From: Hirudo medicinalis
Lineage: Eukaryota; Annelida; Clitellata; Hirudinida; Hirudinidae
Direction of reading: 5' to 3'
Assembly (NCBI GenBank): GCA_011800805.1
Contig: MPNW01000095.1
Span: 94,540 to 158,539 of the forward strand
DNA: 64,000 nucleotides
Shown: piece by piece, positions 20,691 through 33,616 of the stretch
How positions within the stretch are numbered: the stretch's first letter is position 1
Layout of the letters: each line of letters opens with the position of its first letter
Translations under genes and position numbers: made by a program
Notes under the pieces: model-generated
The model's input: only the letters and a program-made list of their open reading frames with translations
Told to the model about the DNA's origin: nothing
The model's database searches: none

Positions 20691-21147
20691 TGGACGGAGG
20701 AACGATTGGATGGATAGAAAGACGGAAGCGTTGAAAGAATGCAATCATAAATCATTTCAGTCGTCGTAATAAATGAGAGTCCCTGGCTAATTAGGAGTGA
20801 CACAAACGCGGGTCTTGAAAAGTTTTAAAGTTATGAAGTTACGATGACGGTTAATTTTAATGAGCTTAAACGCCTTTGCAATGGGCTCATTATTCACCGA
20901 ACAATTAGGATTTAACTTATTAAAAATATCTTTTAAATTTTTTTAGATATATTTTTTTTATATATTATTTATTATTATTATTATTACATTGTTAGAATAC
21001 ATTTTTATAGATATTTTATTTATTGGTGTTTTTATGTTTTACTGCTGGTGTGAATTGCGTCCTGGATTTACACAGCTGTTGTTAAAAGTCTAGAGTGATT
21101 CCAGAGGTGCAGAGAAGATCATGTTCCACGTGATCATCCCTCAATCA

Positions 21148-21420
21148 TCCATCCATCCATCCATCCATCCATCCATCCGTCCGTGCACTCAAGTTCTCCC
21201 AAAAATAATCGACATCATCTTTGGAATCCTAACAATTCTTGACAAAAAGTTTCGGTTATTAATCCGTTATTATTCAGTAATGAAATAATATTATTAGAAA
21301 TATCTTCATCATCAACATCATTACCACCACCATCATCACCGTCACCGTCGTCGTCGTCATCATCGTCATCGTTGTCATCATCATCATCGTCATCATCATC
21401 ATTATAATTATTAATAATAA
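21148..21420. repeat. ATCC array and CAT/CGT repeats
   Basis: An (ATCC)n stretch at 21148-21183 and a mixed CAT/CGT/CAC triplet tract at 21311-21405. An almost pure A+T block (21410-21860) follows. Confidence 0.85.
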
Positions 21421-22452
21421 TATTAATATATTATTATAAATATTAATACAATTATAATTATTAATATATTAATATAATAATAATATTATCATTATATTAA
21501 TAATAAATTATATAAATTATTATAATAATAAATTATAATTATAATTATTATAATTATTATTTATTATAATACTTTTATATAATTATAATACTTTTTAATC
21601 TAATTTAATTTTTAAATTAATTTAATTACTTTTTATAATACTTTTTGATAATAATTATCATATCATATAATAATGATATATTATTAATAATAATTATTAT
21701 TATACTTATTATATAAAAAGTATTATAATTAATAATTAATAATTTTATTTTATTATATTATATATTATTAATAATTACTATTAAATCAAAAATAATAATA
21801 TTATTAATATAATTTTTATTATTTAATTAAATTAATTAAAGCTATAATAATAATTATTATTATCATTATTATTAATATTACTAATGATATACTCAAACTC
21901 ATCCAATAGGCAACAACAACAGCAACAACAACGCTGTTAGAGTAGTTAATGATAATGATGCCAATAATGAATCCACATATGATTGTGGTGCAGTGGATTA
22001 CACTCCAGCGGAATTTAATAAAATCCAATCAACGAAGTGTCAGGAGGAAATATTATTCATTGCAGGACTAAAGGATCACTTCAAATGCATAATTACGAAC
22101 TCATAACTAATAACTCATAACTAACAACTTATAATTATCATATCAACTTGTGCTACTTAATATTCCAACATCATTACCAGGAGCATCAAGTTATTTTTCC
22201 GTTAAGCGTCGGAGGACCCTCGTGGGCGAACGATTAAAAGTGAAAACAGATTTAGATTGCAATCGCTTTCCATGATGAGATTTAACAGAACAATTTGCCT
22301 GGAGCCAATTCGATGTTTCTGCAATTTTGTTCTTCGCCGTTTCGATTATTCAACATTTTCCAGTTTTTTTTTGTCCACGATTTCATTTTCTCTGTTATTC
22401 TGGTTGTTATTTTTCCTTGGTTCTCAGCTCGTAGATTTAATTTTTTTGATCA

Positions 22453-22488
<36 letters not shown>
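22453..22488. repeat. GAT microsatellite
   Basis: About 11 GAT triplets in the Frizzled upstream region. Confidence 0.95.
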
Positions 22489-23084
22489 CGGTGATTTTTA
22501 AACAGAAATTTGTCATTGGGAGTGAGGACGTTAACCAAAGGCAGGGTGCATCTACACAACCGGCTACTGACTTTACCGCGGACGTCATCTGATGACTTTT
22601 GATTGCTTTTCCAATACTAAATTGAACCAACTTGGTTGCTTAGAAGTCTGGGGTGCAACTAAGTGAGGGTAAATAAACCCTTGATGATGTTTGCATTGAA
22701 TTATCACATTCTTTCTTGTAATCCTCGCTTTACTGCTTGTAATTCACTAATTTCTGTAACAACACATGTCGAACGTTCGATTTGATGTAATAATTCCCCT
22801 TGAAAAGCGCCATCTCTCCAGCAAACAAAACGCACTCCAGAAGCTGACTAAAATCCTGTCATGGCTGAGGAATCTGTTGGAATTTTCGAGGAAAAGTCAG
22901 TTTAGAACAGTTCTGAGCATTTCATCTTCTGTAATGAACATCAGATGGTTTTTGCAAGTCTCGCTGTTTGGTTCCAATTGAAGATGGTAAGTTTTCGTCG
23001 GGATTGATGAAGATCGAGAATATATCCCTTGGTGGTGCCGCTGATGAAGATCGCTTAGTTCTTGGGGGGTATTGTGATAATAAT

Positions 23085-23107
23085 AAGATATAATAATAAT
23101 AATAATG

Positions 23108-23140
<33 letters not shown>

Positions 23141-23165
23141 GTGATGATTATGATGATAATAATAA
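23085..23165. repeat. AAT microsatellite
   Basis: AAT triplets with occasional GAT, about 0.9 kb upstream of the Frizzled start codon. Confidence 0.9.
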
Positions 23166-24082
23166 TTTAAAAAAAAATAATAATAGGAAGATATAAATAA
23201 CAGCATAATCAATCAAGTCCGTTACCGACTCAATCATCATGATCTTTACAAACCATCGAATCACAACAACAGCAACAAAAATCAAACAAGGAAGCCAAAA
23301 GATGGACTTCATAAGCGATCCACCCTTCATTGCAAAACTAACCCTGGTGAGTCTGGAAAGATGAAAGTTATTTTTTTAATGTTGAGTCTCCATCAGAGGT
23401 GGAAAGAAAGAGATTGAAAGGTTTCTTCTTGTGAGAAGTTGTGTGATCTTCACTTTTTACGAAACAAATGCCTCAAACTCTCCAGATATTTTCCTAAACA
23501 GTATCTTTTCATCAGACTCCTAATCGCCTTTACACACTATCCACGTATTGGATACTTTTAGCATGTAATTACCGGATAATATTAACTTCTTGAAACGATT
23601 TTCGCAAGATGTGCCCAGGATTTACACGCGAGTTGAGAGAACTACGAACGCACATGCATGTGATCAAAAAGATAGCACGCTTAGGAAGGAACAAGCGAAG
23701 GAGATCCCCCATCAATCGAGACGGGCCATGCATTGTTATGCGTGTGGGTGCCGCCAGCCTATATCATCTGCTACGTTGACGAATTGGCTCTCATTTTCAA
23801 TGAACTGCAGGCTAGTGGATTTGAATTTTTATCGTCTCCCTTTTCCTCATGATCTCTCTTCTATTGTGCTTGGTGTTGTCTTTGCTACTGTCCCGGACTA
23901 CTGTACCGTAGGAACCCAGTTGTTTTGCTATCGAGCGGCAAACGACTAATATAGATAAAGTGGTAACTTCTGGATAATTGGCTCTCATGGCAAGTTGAAG
24001 TTGAGTTTCGATTTTCCATGATTTTTAACGCTTCATTTCAATATCGTAATCAAATTGGTTAATCGTAAAATAGAGACCGATC

Positions 24083-25965
24083 ATGGTAAGATTACGCTTT
24101 GTTGTCGCGATTGTGGTATTGTCTCTCAACCAAGCAGAAGGGTATCAAATGGACACGGACTCCAAGAAGTGCGAGAAGATAACAATACCATTATGCGCCA
24201 CCATGAAATACAACCTTACGCTCATGCCCAACCTCGTCGGTCAGGCGAATCAGAAAGACGCCGAACTCCAGGTTCACGAATTCATACCACTCATTCAGAC
24301 TGGATGTTCTCCGTGGCTTAAGTTTTTTCTCTGCTCGCTGTACGCCCCGATGTGCACGGAACAAATCGATGAAACCCTCGTCATTCCCGCCTGCAGGTCA
24401 ATGTGTCTCAGAGTAAAGGAAAAGTGCGAGCCTCTCCTAAGGCAGGTGGATTTTCAGTGGCCCGCGGTTTTGGATTGCGGTAATCTGCCAGAGAAAGGAG
24501 AAAGAAGTTCAGTCCTTTGCATCGAACCTCCAGGGGATCACGATTCTTTTGACAGCAGTTACGACGGACGACAAAACAACCATATGGAGGAGGTCGGTCT
24601 GTTAAACTCAGTTGGTACGAACGGAAATATAGTGCGTTTACTGGAAGCTCTCAAGCATCAGAACCACCACTTTAGCCCCACACCTCCGTCAGGTAGTCGT
24701 CACAAATCACCAAAACATCCTTCAGTCGTCACCTCCTTAGTTCCCGGCTCTCCCTCAGTTTACAAACTACATCCTGATGACGTCCAGTGTCCCCAGAGAT
24801 ACGTAGACATTGGCAAAGTGATCACGCGAAAAATTAACAATTCCTGCGCTCCCCGCTGCCTTGCCGATGTCATGTTCAAAGCCGATGACAAGCAATTCGC
24901 GGAAGTTTGGATGATCATTTGGTCAATATTCTGCTTTGTTTCGACCAGCCTGACTTTCTTGACCTTCCTCATGGATAACTCCAGATTTAAATATCCGGAG
25001 AGACCGATCATCTTCCTCTCTGCTTGCTGTCTTGTCTACTCCAGCGCTTACATCCTGAGGATTCTCTTCGGCGCCGAATCAGTCTCCTGCGATCAGTTAA
25101 GACCGGGGGTGAGTTACCTGATTCATGACGGTCTGGAAAATATAGTCTGTATTGTCGTTTTTCTTCTTCTCTACTTCTTCGGCATGGCAAGTTGTATCTG
25201 GTGGGTAATCCTGACTTTCACATTCTATCTGTCCGCGGGTCGGAAATGGGGTAGGGAGGCAATCCAGGGTCTGAGCACTTATTTCCACGTAGTTGCTTGG
25301 ACTTTTCCAGCTGTCAAAACCATCATCGTACTGATCTTGAGAAAGGTTGATGGAGATGAATTGACCGGGTTGTGTTTTGTCGGAAACCAAAACCCAACCT
25401 CTTCTCTGGCGTTTGTCATCAGTCCGCTGATATGTTACCTAGCTATAGGTTCGATCTTTATCATAGCAGGGTTCTTTGCCATGTTCAGAATAAGAAATGA
25501 TCTCAAATTGGACGGAGGTGCCGATCTGAAAAAGTTCGAGAATTTGATGATCAAGATCGGAGTTTTCTCTATCCTTTACACTGCTCCTGCCACTTGTGTT
25601 GTCGGTTGTCTTTTATATGAGCGCTCCAACCAGGATAAATGGAAGGTCATCTCATATGCCACACCATGTCTTCACTTGGATAGATCTTCCAACTCATCGA
25701 TTGTTCGTTGCCCAGATCAATACCATCGTTAGAGATTCAGGTTCTCAAGATTTTCATGTTTCTCATCATCGGAACTGCTAGCGGTGTCTGGATTTGGTCA
25801 CCGAAAACTGTTCAAACTTGGAAAATTTTCTTCTCGCGAACCATAAATCTTCATTCAAGAAGGACTCCCCATGCAAACAGGTCCATTCGAAAGGCCACTA
25901 TCAAGGAAAGACCCAATGAAAGTGCCGTTCTTTTCCAGACTTCTTCAACCAGAAATGGATTCTGA
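24083..25965 (+). CDS. FZD9/10: Frizzled receptor, FZD9/10 type (single exon, one apparent frameshift)
   Basis: Wnt receptor. A signal peptide (about residues 1-20) precedes a cysteine-rich domain with all ten cysteines (KKCEKITIPLC, IQTGCSPWLKFFLC, PMC, PACRSMC, EKC, LDC, LC). A His/Pro/Ser linker and seven membrane spans follow, with FGMAS, GREAIQG, FPAVKTI and DELTGLCFVGNQ family blocks. The frame from 24083 stops at 25732, but the next frame from about 25684 continues as SIPSLEIQVLKIFMFLIIG and WIWSPKTVQTW, which holds the KTxxxW Dishevelled-binding motif, to a stop at 25965. Spacing between the two Cys of the last extracellular loop fits one missing base at about 25668-25690. One base restored would give about 627 residues. 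Sequencing error is likelier than a true null; a pseudogene is possible but no other lesion is seen. Poly(A) signal at 26006..26011. Confidence 0.93.
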
Positions 25966-26517
25966 GGAGTCATCGAAATAGGAAATCATTTTAAGCAACA
26001 TCTCCAATAAATTTTCGCCCAAGAATTACATTTTGAATTCATACATTGTGCATATTTTGTGTGTGTCCGCGTAAGCTTCTATAAAAAAAAAATTAATAGC
26101 CTTTTTGTTTTGTAGGAAAAGTTGATTAATTCTAATTTCGATCAACATTTTTTTAACGAGAGAATTTTTTTCAAATGTGCTTTGCATTAAGTTTATGCTG
26201 CCTTCGCGTCTCGCCGAGAGTAAATACTGTTGTTTTAATTTGATAAATTTCAAACAGTTTTTATGCTTATTATTGAGTTACCTGTTGCAAGTTTTGTAAT
26301 TACGGTATTGTTCAATACAAACACAAATGTTCAAATGTTCAAATGAACGTAATAAAACCGAATGAAGTAGTAACAATGTAAAAGCAGAGCTTACATTATC
26401 CTTCATTATTCGCTCACAATAAAATTGATGAGTTGATTAACCTGTAAATATTTCTCGGAGGATAACCATTTATTTTCTCGACAAAATTGTTCTCAGTTGC
26501 ATTATTAACAAAGCCAT

Positions 26518-26552
<35 letters not shown>

Positions 26553-26665
26553 GTCGTCGTCATCGTCATCATTACTACTATTATTATAATTATAATTATT
26601 ATTATTGTTTTTGTTATTATTATTATTACTACTACTATCATCATCATCATCATTATTATTATTAG
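26518..26665. repeat. ATT/GTC/ACT trinucleotide tract
   Basis: Perfect ATT run, then GTC/ATC, further ATT, ACT and ATC blocks. Nearby hydrophobic Ile/Val frames are repeat translations. Confidence 0.95.
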
Positions 26666-29277
26666 CGCTAGTGGTTACTATTTTAATACTTGCCTCAACA
26701 ATTTAATTTCTATCATTAAATATTGAACATGAAGGAGAATTGTTGCACAGGTGCGTATCTCTTTGATCTCAGCAAGATGAACCGTGGAGGCGGAAGATCA
26801 AACAAAGATCCCGTGAAAATTACATTTAAGGAATTACAAGCCCTGCTTGTAATAATCATGAATAGCATTTCTGTCCACATGTCTATCGCTTATGTAACAA
26901 TCATGTCGTTGTAATGTTACTTAGGTTTTTGGTAATGGTACCTTATTGCCGGTTAAGTTACAAGCATGTCATTGTCATCATCTTGAATGACATTAAGTAG
27001 TAACGTTATAAAATATGTTACAGTTCGATAGCATCATTAATATGTTATTGAAAATATCGATAGTCCATTTAAGACCATAAAAAGCCTGGGTTAGGAATGA
27101 AACTGAATCAGATGAAGCAAATTTCAAATCATTAAGATAAAGCGGCTGATTGATGTATTGTCTGATGTGGTCTGATGTGGTCCTTATGGGAAATAAATAA
27201 TTGAGAGGTGCCGGGTTCAAGACTGGGCTATGGATAGTCGATTGACTTTTGTTTGTAGTTAAGATTGTCAATCACGAATTATTTATACAATTTGAGATGA
27301 TGAGGTAGCATAAGTTAAAAGTTACTCCCGCAAGGGGATTCATTAATTTTCTACACGTAAATTATTTGTATTTAAGGTTATTACAGCCGTGGAATAATAT
27401 TGATGTTTCTTTATGAAATTAGTTTGTTTTCCTTCATTCCTTTACAAGCAAATCAACTATGATCTTGCAAGGAGCAGTCATATTAGTCCTCAATCTCAAA
27501 TGATTATCTACACCGATTGTTGCCATAGCAACCGAAGAACCTTGACCTGTTGTTAAATGCGAACTTAAAATAACATAACATCAATTTAAAGTGGTTTGGA
27601 AAGACTAATGTCTCTGTGATAAACCACTCCTTACAGCTATTACATGAATCAGTCCAATGATAGGCGATGTTTAGAGGTATAGATAAATTCGCTCAACTCC
27701 TAAGAGGGGAAACATTTTACAGATTTATTTGGAAAGATCAGCGGATAATAAAAGCCGCCTATTAAAGTGAATCAGTGCAAATGATTTAATGGTTAAGAAG
27801 TGTTTGAAAATGTTAATCAAATTAATACTTATTTAAACCACAAGAGTGGCGCTTGCGGTCCTCGAATGATTTTAATATTAATTCAGAGTTAATACTCTTC
27901 ACAGGAGTGTTTTCGCCCGTTTTTTTTTTTACGAAAAATGCAAATTTAACAATTATACCTGGCGAATAGGATAATTTGCAACCATTCTGGAACAGTCCAG
28001 AATGAAAATTTTCAGAGGAAATATTTGAAGTACCATTTCTAGAGTCTTGCACATTATTGCCTTTACTAATAACACTGCTATTTTACACTAATTAAATGGA
28101 ATTAACTTTTAAATTAAACGCTAATTAGAGTTTTCAATCACCGCTCACTATTAACGATAACGATCAGAGCTTGATTGATTAGGCCTAACGATGGCCTATT
28201 ATTAATTATTAGTTTTAGTGAAAAAGTTTTTTCTTACTTAAAACAGTGCAAGCTTGCAACTGAAAAAGCAATCTCCTCTAAATGGAGAGCTTACTTTAGC
28301 AAACTTGTTTAAACTAAAATATTGAGCCGTAGTAAACCTTATTTCTTAGTATATCGTATTAAACTACGTCGCATCAACCCTAACCCTATCTTGGTTTATC
28401 ACGCAGTTGCTATATCGTAATAACCCTAACCTTAATCCTAAAAGATGGTTACACATTTGTTAGTCTACTTACTTAAATCACTACAAATTAATGTTATGTT
28501 ATGATATATGAATAGAAATAGATGACTAGCATCAAAGGAACCAATCAATAAATGCACATCCTTCTCCCAGTTTAGAAACCAGAGACACTTGCCACCAGTG
28601 AAAAGCAGCTAATCGAATTGAATGAGAACTCTTAAATTGAAGCAAGTTTTACTGAGACAAGCCACAATTTCCATCATGTCGAACGGGTGCTTGAAACACA
28701 AAATATACAAATGCAGCTTGCTCAATATCAGTAGGAGAAAACTGAATGAGGTAGGAGGCTTCAACAATATAAAAAATTGATCTAATGACAATCAAATGCC
28801 AGAAACCATTCTCGGGATTAACCATTCCACAACCAGGTTAGGGTTCGCAACAAACATAAATTAATCATCGGAAAATAAAAAACCAATAATTTAACCGTGC
28901 TCATGTCTGCCGTAATAATTTCACATTCAGGCTGAAATCAGAAGAGTAATCATCATCATCATCAGCAGCAGCACAATTACACGTCAGGTCACTCAGTCCA
29001 CAACAATTTCTTAGCGGGACCACAGCATTGAATGGATCAGTAAATGCCAAATAATAACCAAATCCCAGCTCCATTGATTAAATATCACTTGGTACAATCA
29101 ATCACTTTTGCACAGGGAATTCATAATGCCAAGTCTTGTTCTGCAAACCTGCCTACCTCTAATATTGTTCATTTATTGTAGCCTCACACATGGCAAAGCC
29201 ATTTACAAAACAATGAAAACATAAATACCACATGTAGAGTTTAAGAGTTATAAATATGTAAACATTCACATACACAC

Positions 29278-29279
29278 AA

Positions 29280-29310
<31 letters not shown>
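29278..29310. repeat. TA dinucleotide repeat
   Basis: About 14 TA units, then a degenerate TATA-rich continuation to 29325. Confidence 0.9.
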
Positions 29311-29944
29311 AATATATATAGAAAATACGATGATATTGTGTCAAGAAGAGCAGTTGACAAATATTCATAATAGCAGTTAATAATAAGGAGTTTAAGTCAT
29401 GACATGGTTTCAGTCATTCACAGCAACCACAATAATACAGCCACTGTTGTTCCTGCTCTTAAAACTTACCAAGTGATAAAGACATCAAGTAATCCTTAAT
29501 GAGCTCGTATCAACAACGTATTCTTTCGAACGTCGAATGGATCTCAAATGCAATAAAATATTTAGCCACAAAAATGTTTGCAAAGGAAGCAAACGAGGGC
29601 AAGTTAAACATGAAACAAAATGAAGTTTAAAGAAAACACATAAATACGCACCTAAACATAGAAACACCTAAATAAATGCTCCTTGAAGCAAACGTGGCAC
29701 AAGGTAACATAAATTGAAAGCACATGACTTCTACATGAGCTCGCATCGGTGGATTTATCCTAAGGGCTTCCCAAGAGGAATAATCGGAGGAAACAGGTGG
29801 CGACGGTGACGATGGTGGTGCTCGTGCAAATGGTGCGAGTATAAAATGTACAGCAAAACCTAAAAGTACGAATAAAGTTCATGCGGAATTTTCTACAAAC
29901 AACAACTTTTTCAAAATGACACGACGATCATTATCATTTGTTAG

Positions 29945-29976
<32 letters not shown>

Positions 29977-30674
29977 CTCGTAGATTGCAATACTGACGTA
30001 ACCTCGAATGAAAGACGCTAAGCAGCATTGGTAATAATAATAATAATGTAATAATATAAAATGAAATTGAAATAATAATAATAATAATAATATGAAATTG
30101 AAATAAAATATAAAAAATAATAATATTATAACATGAAACAATAATTATAATAATAATAATAATAATTAAAATCGTTAACATGGAAATTAATAACCGCAAA
30201 GGAAACAGAAAGCATCCCAACACCATTCGACGGCCTTTTAGTGGAAATTTTTAAAATTCAGAAAACAACTAAGAAATACTTTAAAAGACCAACCTATGAA
30301 AATAGAATTCATTCTGGAAATTCATCCATCCGTCCATCAATTCAGTCACTCGTTGTGTGCATCCTCGATAACTGATGAGAAGTTGCAGGATTTACAAGAC
30401 TAAATTTACTTAATAAATCGCCGGAACCCAAAAACCAAATATCCTCGGCACGTGGATCCCTCGACCGCTCGATTCTATCAAAGCAATTGCAAACGATAAA
30501 AAACTCGCACTTCAAGCAGAAGTAAATGGGGTAGCTCCGGCAAAGCCAATTCTATCGTCGTGCACAACGTTAACGACAAACAAACGAAGAAACTAATCAA
30601 TTTATCAGTCAACACTCTCATGCCTTAATCTCTTTCGATGACAACAACAACAACAACAACATCGATGACTACGA

Positions 30675-32149
30675 TCAGGAACGAAACGACGAAGACCACG
30701 AGACGTCCGAACGCAACGTCGATAGGAGAAGCGTCAGGACGAGAGTTGCGGTCGCGAGCGCGGGCGACGACGACGACGAGAAGATGTAGTAGTCTCTGTT
30801 GTAGAAGTGGTTGGAACCTTTGCTCTTTCGGGGTAGAAACATCTTCGGGCCGGGAGGGGCCGAGGTGCCGTGCATCACCAGAGACCAGGTGCGCAGAGTA
30901 GCTGCAATGGCCATCGACATTAATGCCAGTAAAATTATTGCATTAATTATATTATAATTATTGTTTCTATTGTGATTGTAATCATAAAGCAACAATGGGG
31001 TGCAAGTTGGCTCAGAGGGTTTGCGTACGCTCGTGGCACTACACAAATTCAATTACCACTTATCATTAACATCTTTATAAAACCAGTACTGGTGATAATC
31101 CTTGCTTAAATGACATTCACCCCTCCAATCCAACAAATGCAGCTCCTACAACAGCATGCTCACGTAACAAAGTGGAAACATATTTGCAAATAAAAACTGA
31201 TTATTTGAGGGATTCCAAAAAATCAAACTATTACAAAATTCATCAGCTGAGCAGTCATGCTTGAAAGATGTCTTGTGAGCTGCGTCACGTCTTGTGAGCC
31301 GTGTCATGTCTTATGGGATGTGTTATGTCTTACGAGCTACGTTATGTCTCATCATCAGGACAATTACGAACGATCCTTTATATTAATATTTAATTGACAC
31401 AATTTTAAAATAAAAATGCCAAACTAAATTGAATCAATCAGTAACGTGGCTTCTGTGGCATTTAAGTTCTTGTTATGTGTTAATCATGTGACACCTTCAA
31501 ATGCAGAATCGTGAAACATGAATAATAATAAACTCAGGTCCGAGCCTAACATTCCAAACTGAGTGAACTGAGAAAATAATGAAGAAGTACATCTGAGAAG
31601 CATCTAATGTGAGCTAATAATCTAATCGACATTGACATCCCAATAAGAACGTAAATAATAATGTAAGCAGCTGCAGGGGTTAATTAATAATGAAAGCAGC
31701 TGCAGGGGTTAATTAATAATGCAAGCAGCTGCAGGGGTTAATTAATAATGTAAGCAGCTGCAGGGGTTAATTAATAATGCAAGCAGCTGCAGGGGTTAAT
31801 TAATAATGCAAGCAGCTGCAGGGGTTAAATAATATGGCAGCAAGAGTGAAAAATCAGAATTATTTGAGAATTCGAATAAATTATGCAACATTCACTGAAT
31901 AAAACTTAAAGACTTCAATATAACAAAGAGGCATCCTTATGTGAAGTATGATGTATGCTATCATCATCATCATCAACCTCTCTTGTAATGACTCCTCTTG
32001 CTACTGGTAGGGAACCACCCCCTGTGTGGCACAATTTCAGTCCCATACAAGACCAGGGACCAGTCCAGGAGTTTGGCTAGCATTGAATAATAATGGTAAT
32101 AGTGTCATGACATCAATAAAAAAGAAGTAATGATAACAATAACGATGAT

Positions 32150-32196
<47 letters not shown>

Positions 32197-33574
32197 CAAC
32201 AACAACAACAACAAAAAGGTGTGGACTTCAAAAAGCAGCAATTCTTCATAGAAGACAGAGAATAATGATTTAATTTCCTTTGAAATACTCATCAACCTGG
32301 AACCATAAACTACCCAATGAAAACAACACAGTCTGCCAGTCACTCCTGCAAAAGCATTAATAATTCATCTGAAGAGACTCAGTGGACTCTCGTCCATTAA
32401 TTTTCAACTGTTATTTCTGGCTCACTCAGTTCTTGTTGCATTACAAGATAGTTACTTGTAATTTATTACATGTTACGACGACGTTCTGTAACCTGACATT
32501 CTCGTTAGGGTTGAAATTGTTAGTAAACTGCAAATGAATGACAAGCATGCATTTGGAAGTAATTCATAAGCACCAGGATTATGATAACGATTGCGATATG
32601 AGCCACGAATGTTTGCAAATGCAAGCAATGACAACCGATTCCATTCCATTCCATTATTTGTTTAGACATCGTGGTGATCTGCTTTCGATTTTATTGATGA
32701 TCTCGGTCGGACCTACCGATGCTGGCTCCGTTCTTGACTTCTAACTTCCAGTTCCCCTGACTGGGTTCTCCCCACGAGTGGGTGGTCATGAAGGCCCAAG
32801 CATTGAAGCCATCCTCTGAGATGTCCTTGTTTCTTCTGGCCAGGAGAACTGACCTGAGGTTACATTGAATATCACATTGAATTTCTGGTTTCTTTCACTC
32901 GAATCATTCTTTCCAACAAAATTGACGGAATAAAGGCTTGGATGATTGAGTGACTCTTAGATAACCACAAACCACAATCTCTTCACAAAGGTTTAAGCAA
33001 AGATTGCCTCTGAATATCGGTAACGGCATACCTGGTTCCCATGGGGGAGGTTAGGGTGATTTCTACCTCACCCCTCCTGGATGAAGAAAGGGTGACCACG
33101 GCCTGCACGTGCTCGAGGTAGCTCACCTGGTTGAGACGACCACTGCATCCATCACTATGTAGAACACTCTCCACATGGCCATCCACTGGAATGATTCTGT
33201 AAACAATTATTTAATTAATTAATTAATAAGGCTCTATTCTTGCATCTAATTATACTACACATATTAGCACAGATGCATGGAAGACATAAATAATAACAAT
33301 ATAATAATAATAATAATAAATAATAATAATAAATAATAATAATAATAAATAATAATAATAAATAACAGCTTTACTTTTGTAATTATTTCTACCACATCGT
33401 AATTGAAGTCACTGACCGAGGTGATTGTTTGGAGTGTATCTCACAGCGATGTTGTTCGGGCACAGTGGTCCAGTTGCGGGCCAGATCCACCATGGCCGAG
33501 ATGTCCAGCAGACCGTAACCGAAGTGGTGACTAACTAAAATGCAAATATGAGTTACATTACTATCTCTGCCTCT

Positions 33575-33616
<42 letters not shown>

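Larger units (their letters stand above)
12458..24082. other. Long repeat-rich intergenic region
   Basis: About 11.6 kb between the PPP1R16 start and the Frizzled start. It contains a decayed LINE ORF1-like relic (about 13990-14650), ATT and GAT microsatellites, two single-N gaps (19171, 20591), ATGG arrays, a very AT-rich stretch (21410-21860) and the Frizzled 5' flank. The remaining ORFs, including one at 18609..18860 with a Lys-rich start and a hydrophobic segment, and one of 119 codons at 23590..23949, match no family I recognise and have no splice-linked partners. I see no tRNA or rRNA. Confidence 0.5.
25966..30674. other. Intergenic region between Frizzled and the furin-like gene
   Basis: It holds the Frizzled 3' UTR (poly(A) signals near 26006 and 26350), ATT/GTC repeats (26518-26665), short CCCTAA-like motifs (about 28375-28440), a TA run (29278-29310), a CAT run (29946-29977) and AAT repeats (30035-30165). 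Short ORFs match nothing I know. It also covers any 3' UTR of the minus-strand furin-like gene. Confidence 0.5.

Noticed and set aside
20290..20803. Long Ile-His-Pro-Ser repeat ORFs
   Set aside because: Pure translation of an ATGG tetranucleotide array in several frames, with a gap inside; no flanking coding sequence.
22922..23330. Minus-strand frames with a hydrophobic start (23330) and an RTKR motif (near 23040), reminiscent of a secreted precursor
   Set aside because: The two parts are separated by a microsatellite and need unsupported splicing; no peptide repeats or amidation sites.
23590..23949. 119-codon ORF upstream of Frizzled
   Set aside because: No recognisable family, no signal of splicing to Frizzled, and only about 130 bp before its start codon; more likely 5' flank.
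28375..28440. CCCTAA-like motifs suggesting telomeric repeats
   Set aside because: Only two or three units at a time, scattered; not an array.
30638..30901. Plus-strand Thr/Arg-rich ORF of 87 codons
   Set aside because: Antisense to the furin-like terminal exon and driven by an ACA repeat and CGA triplets.
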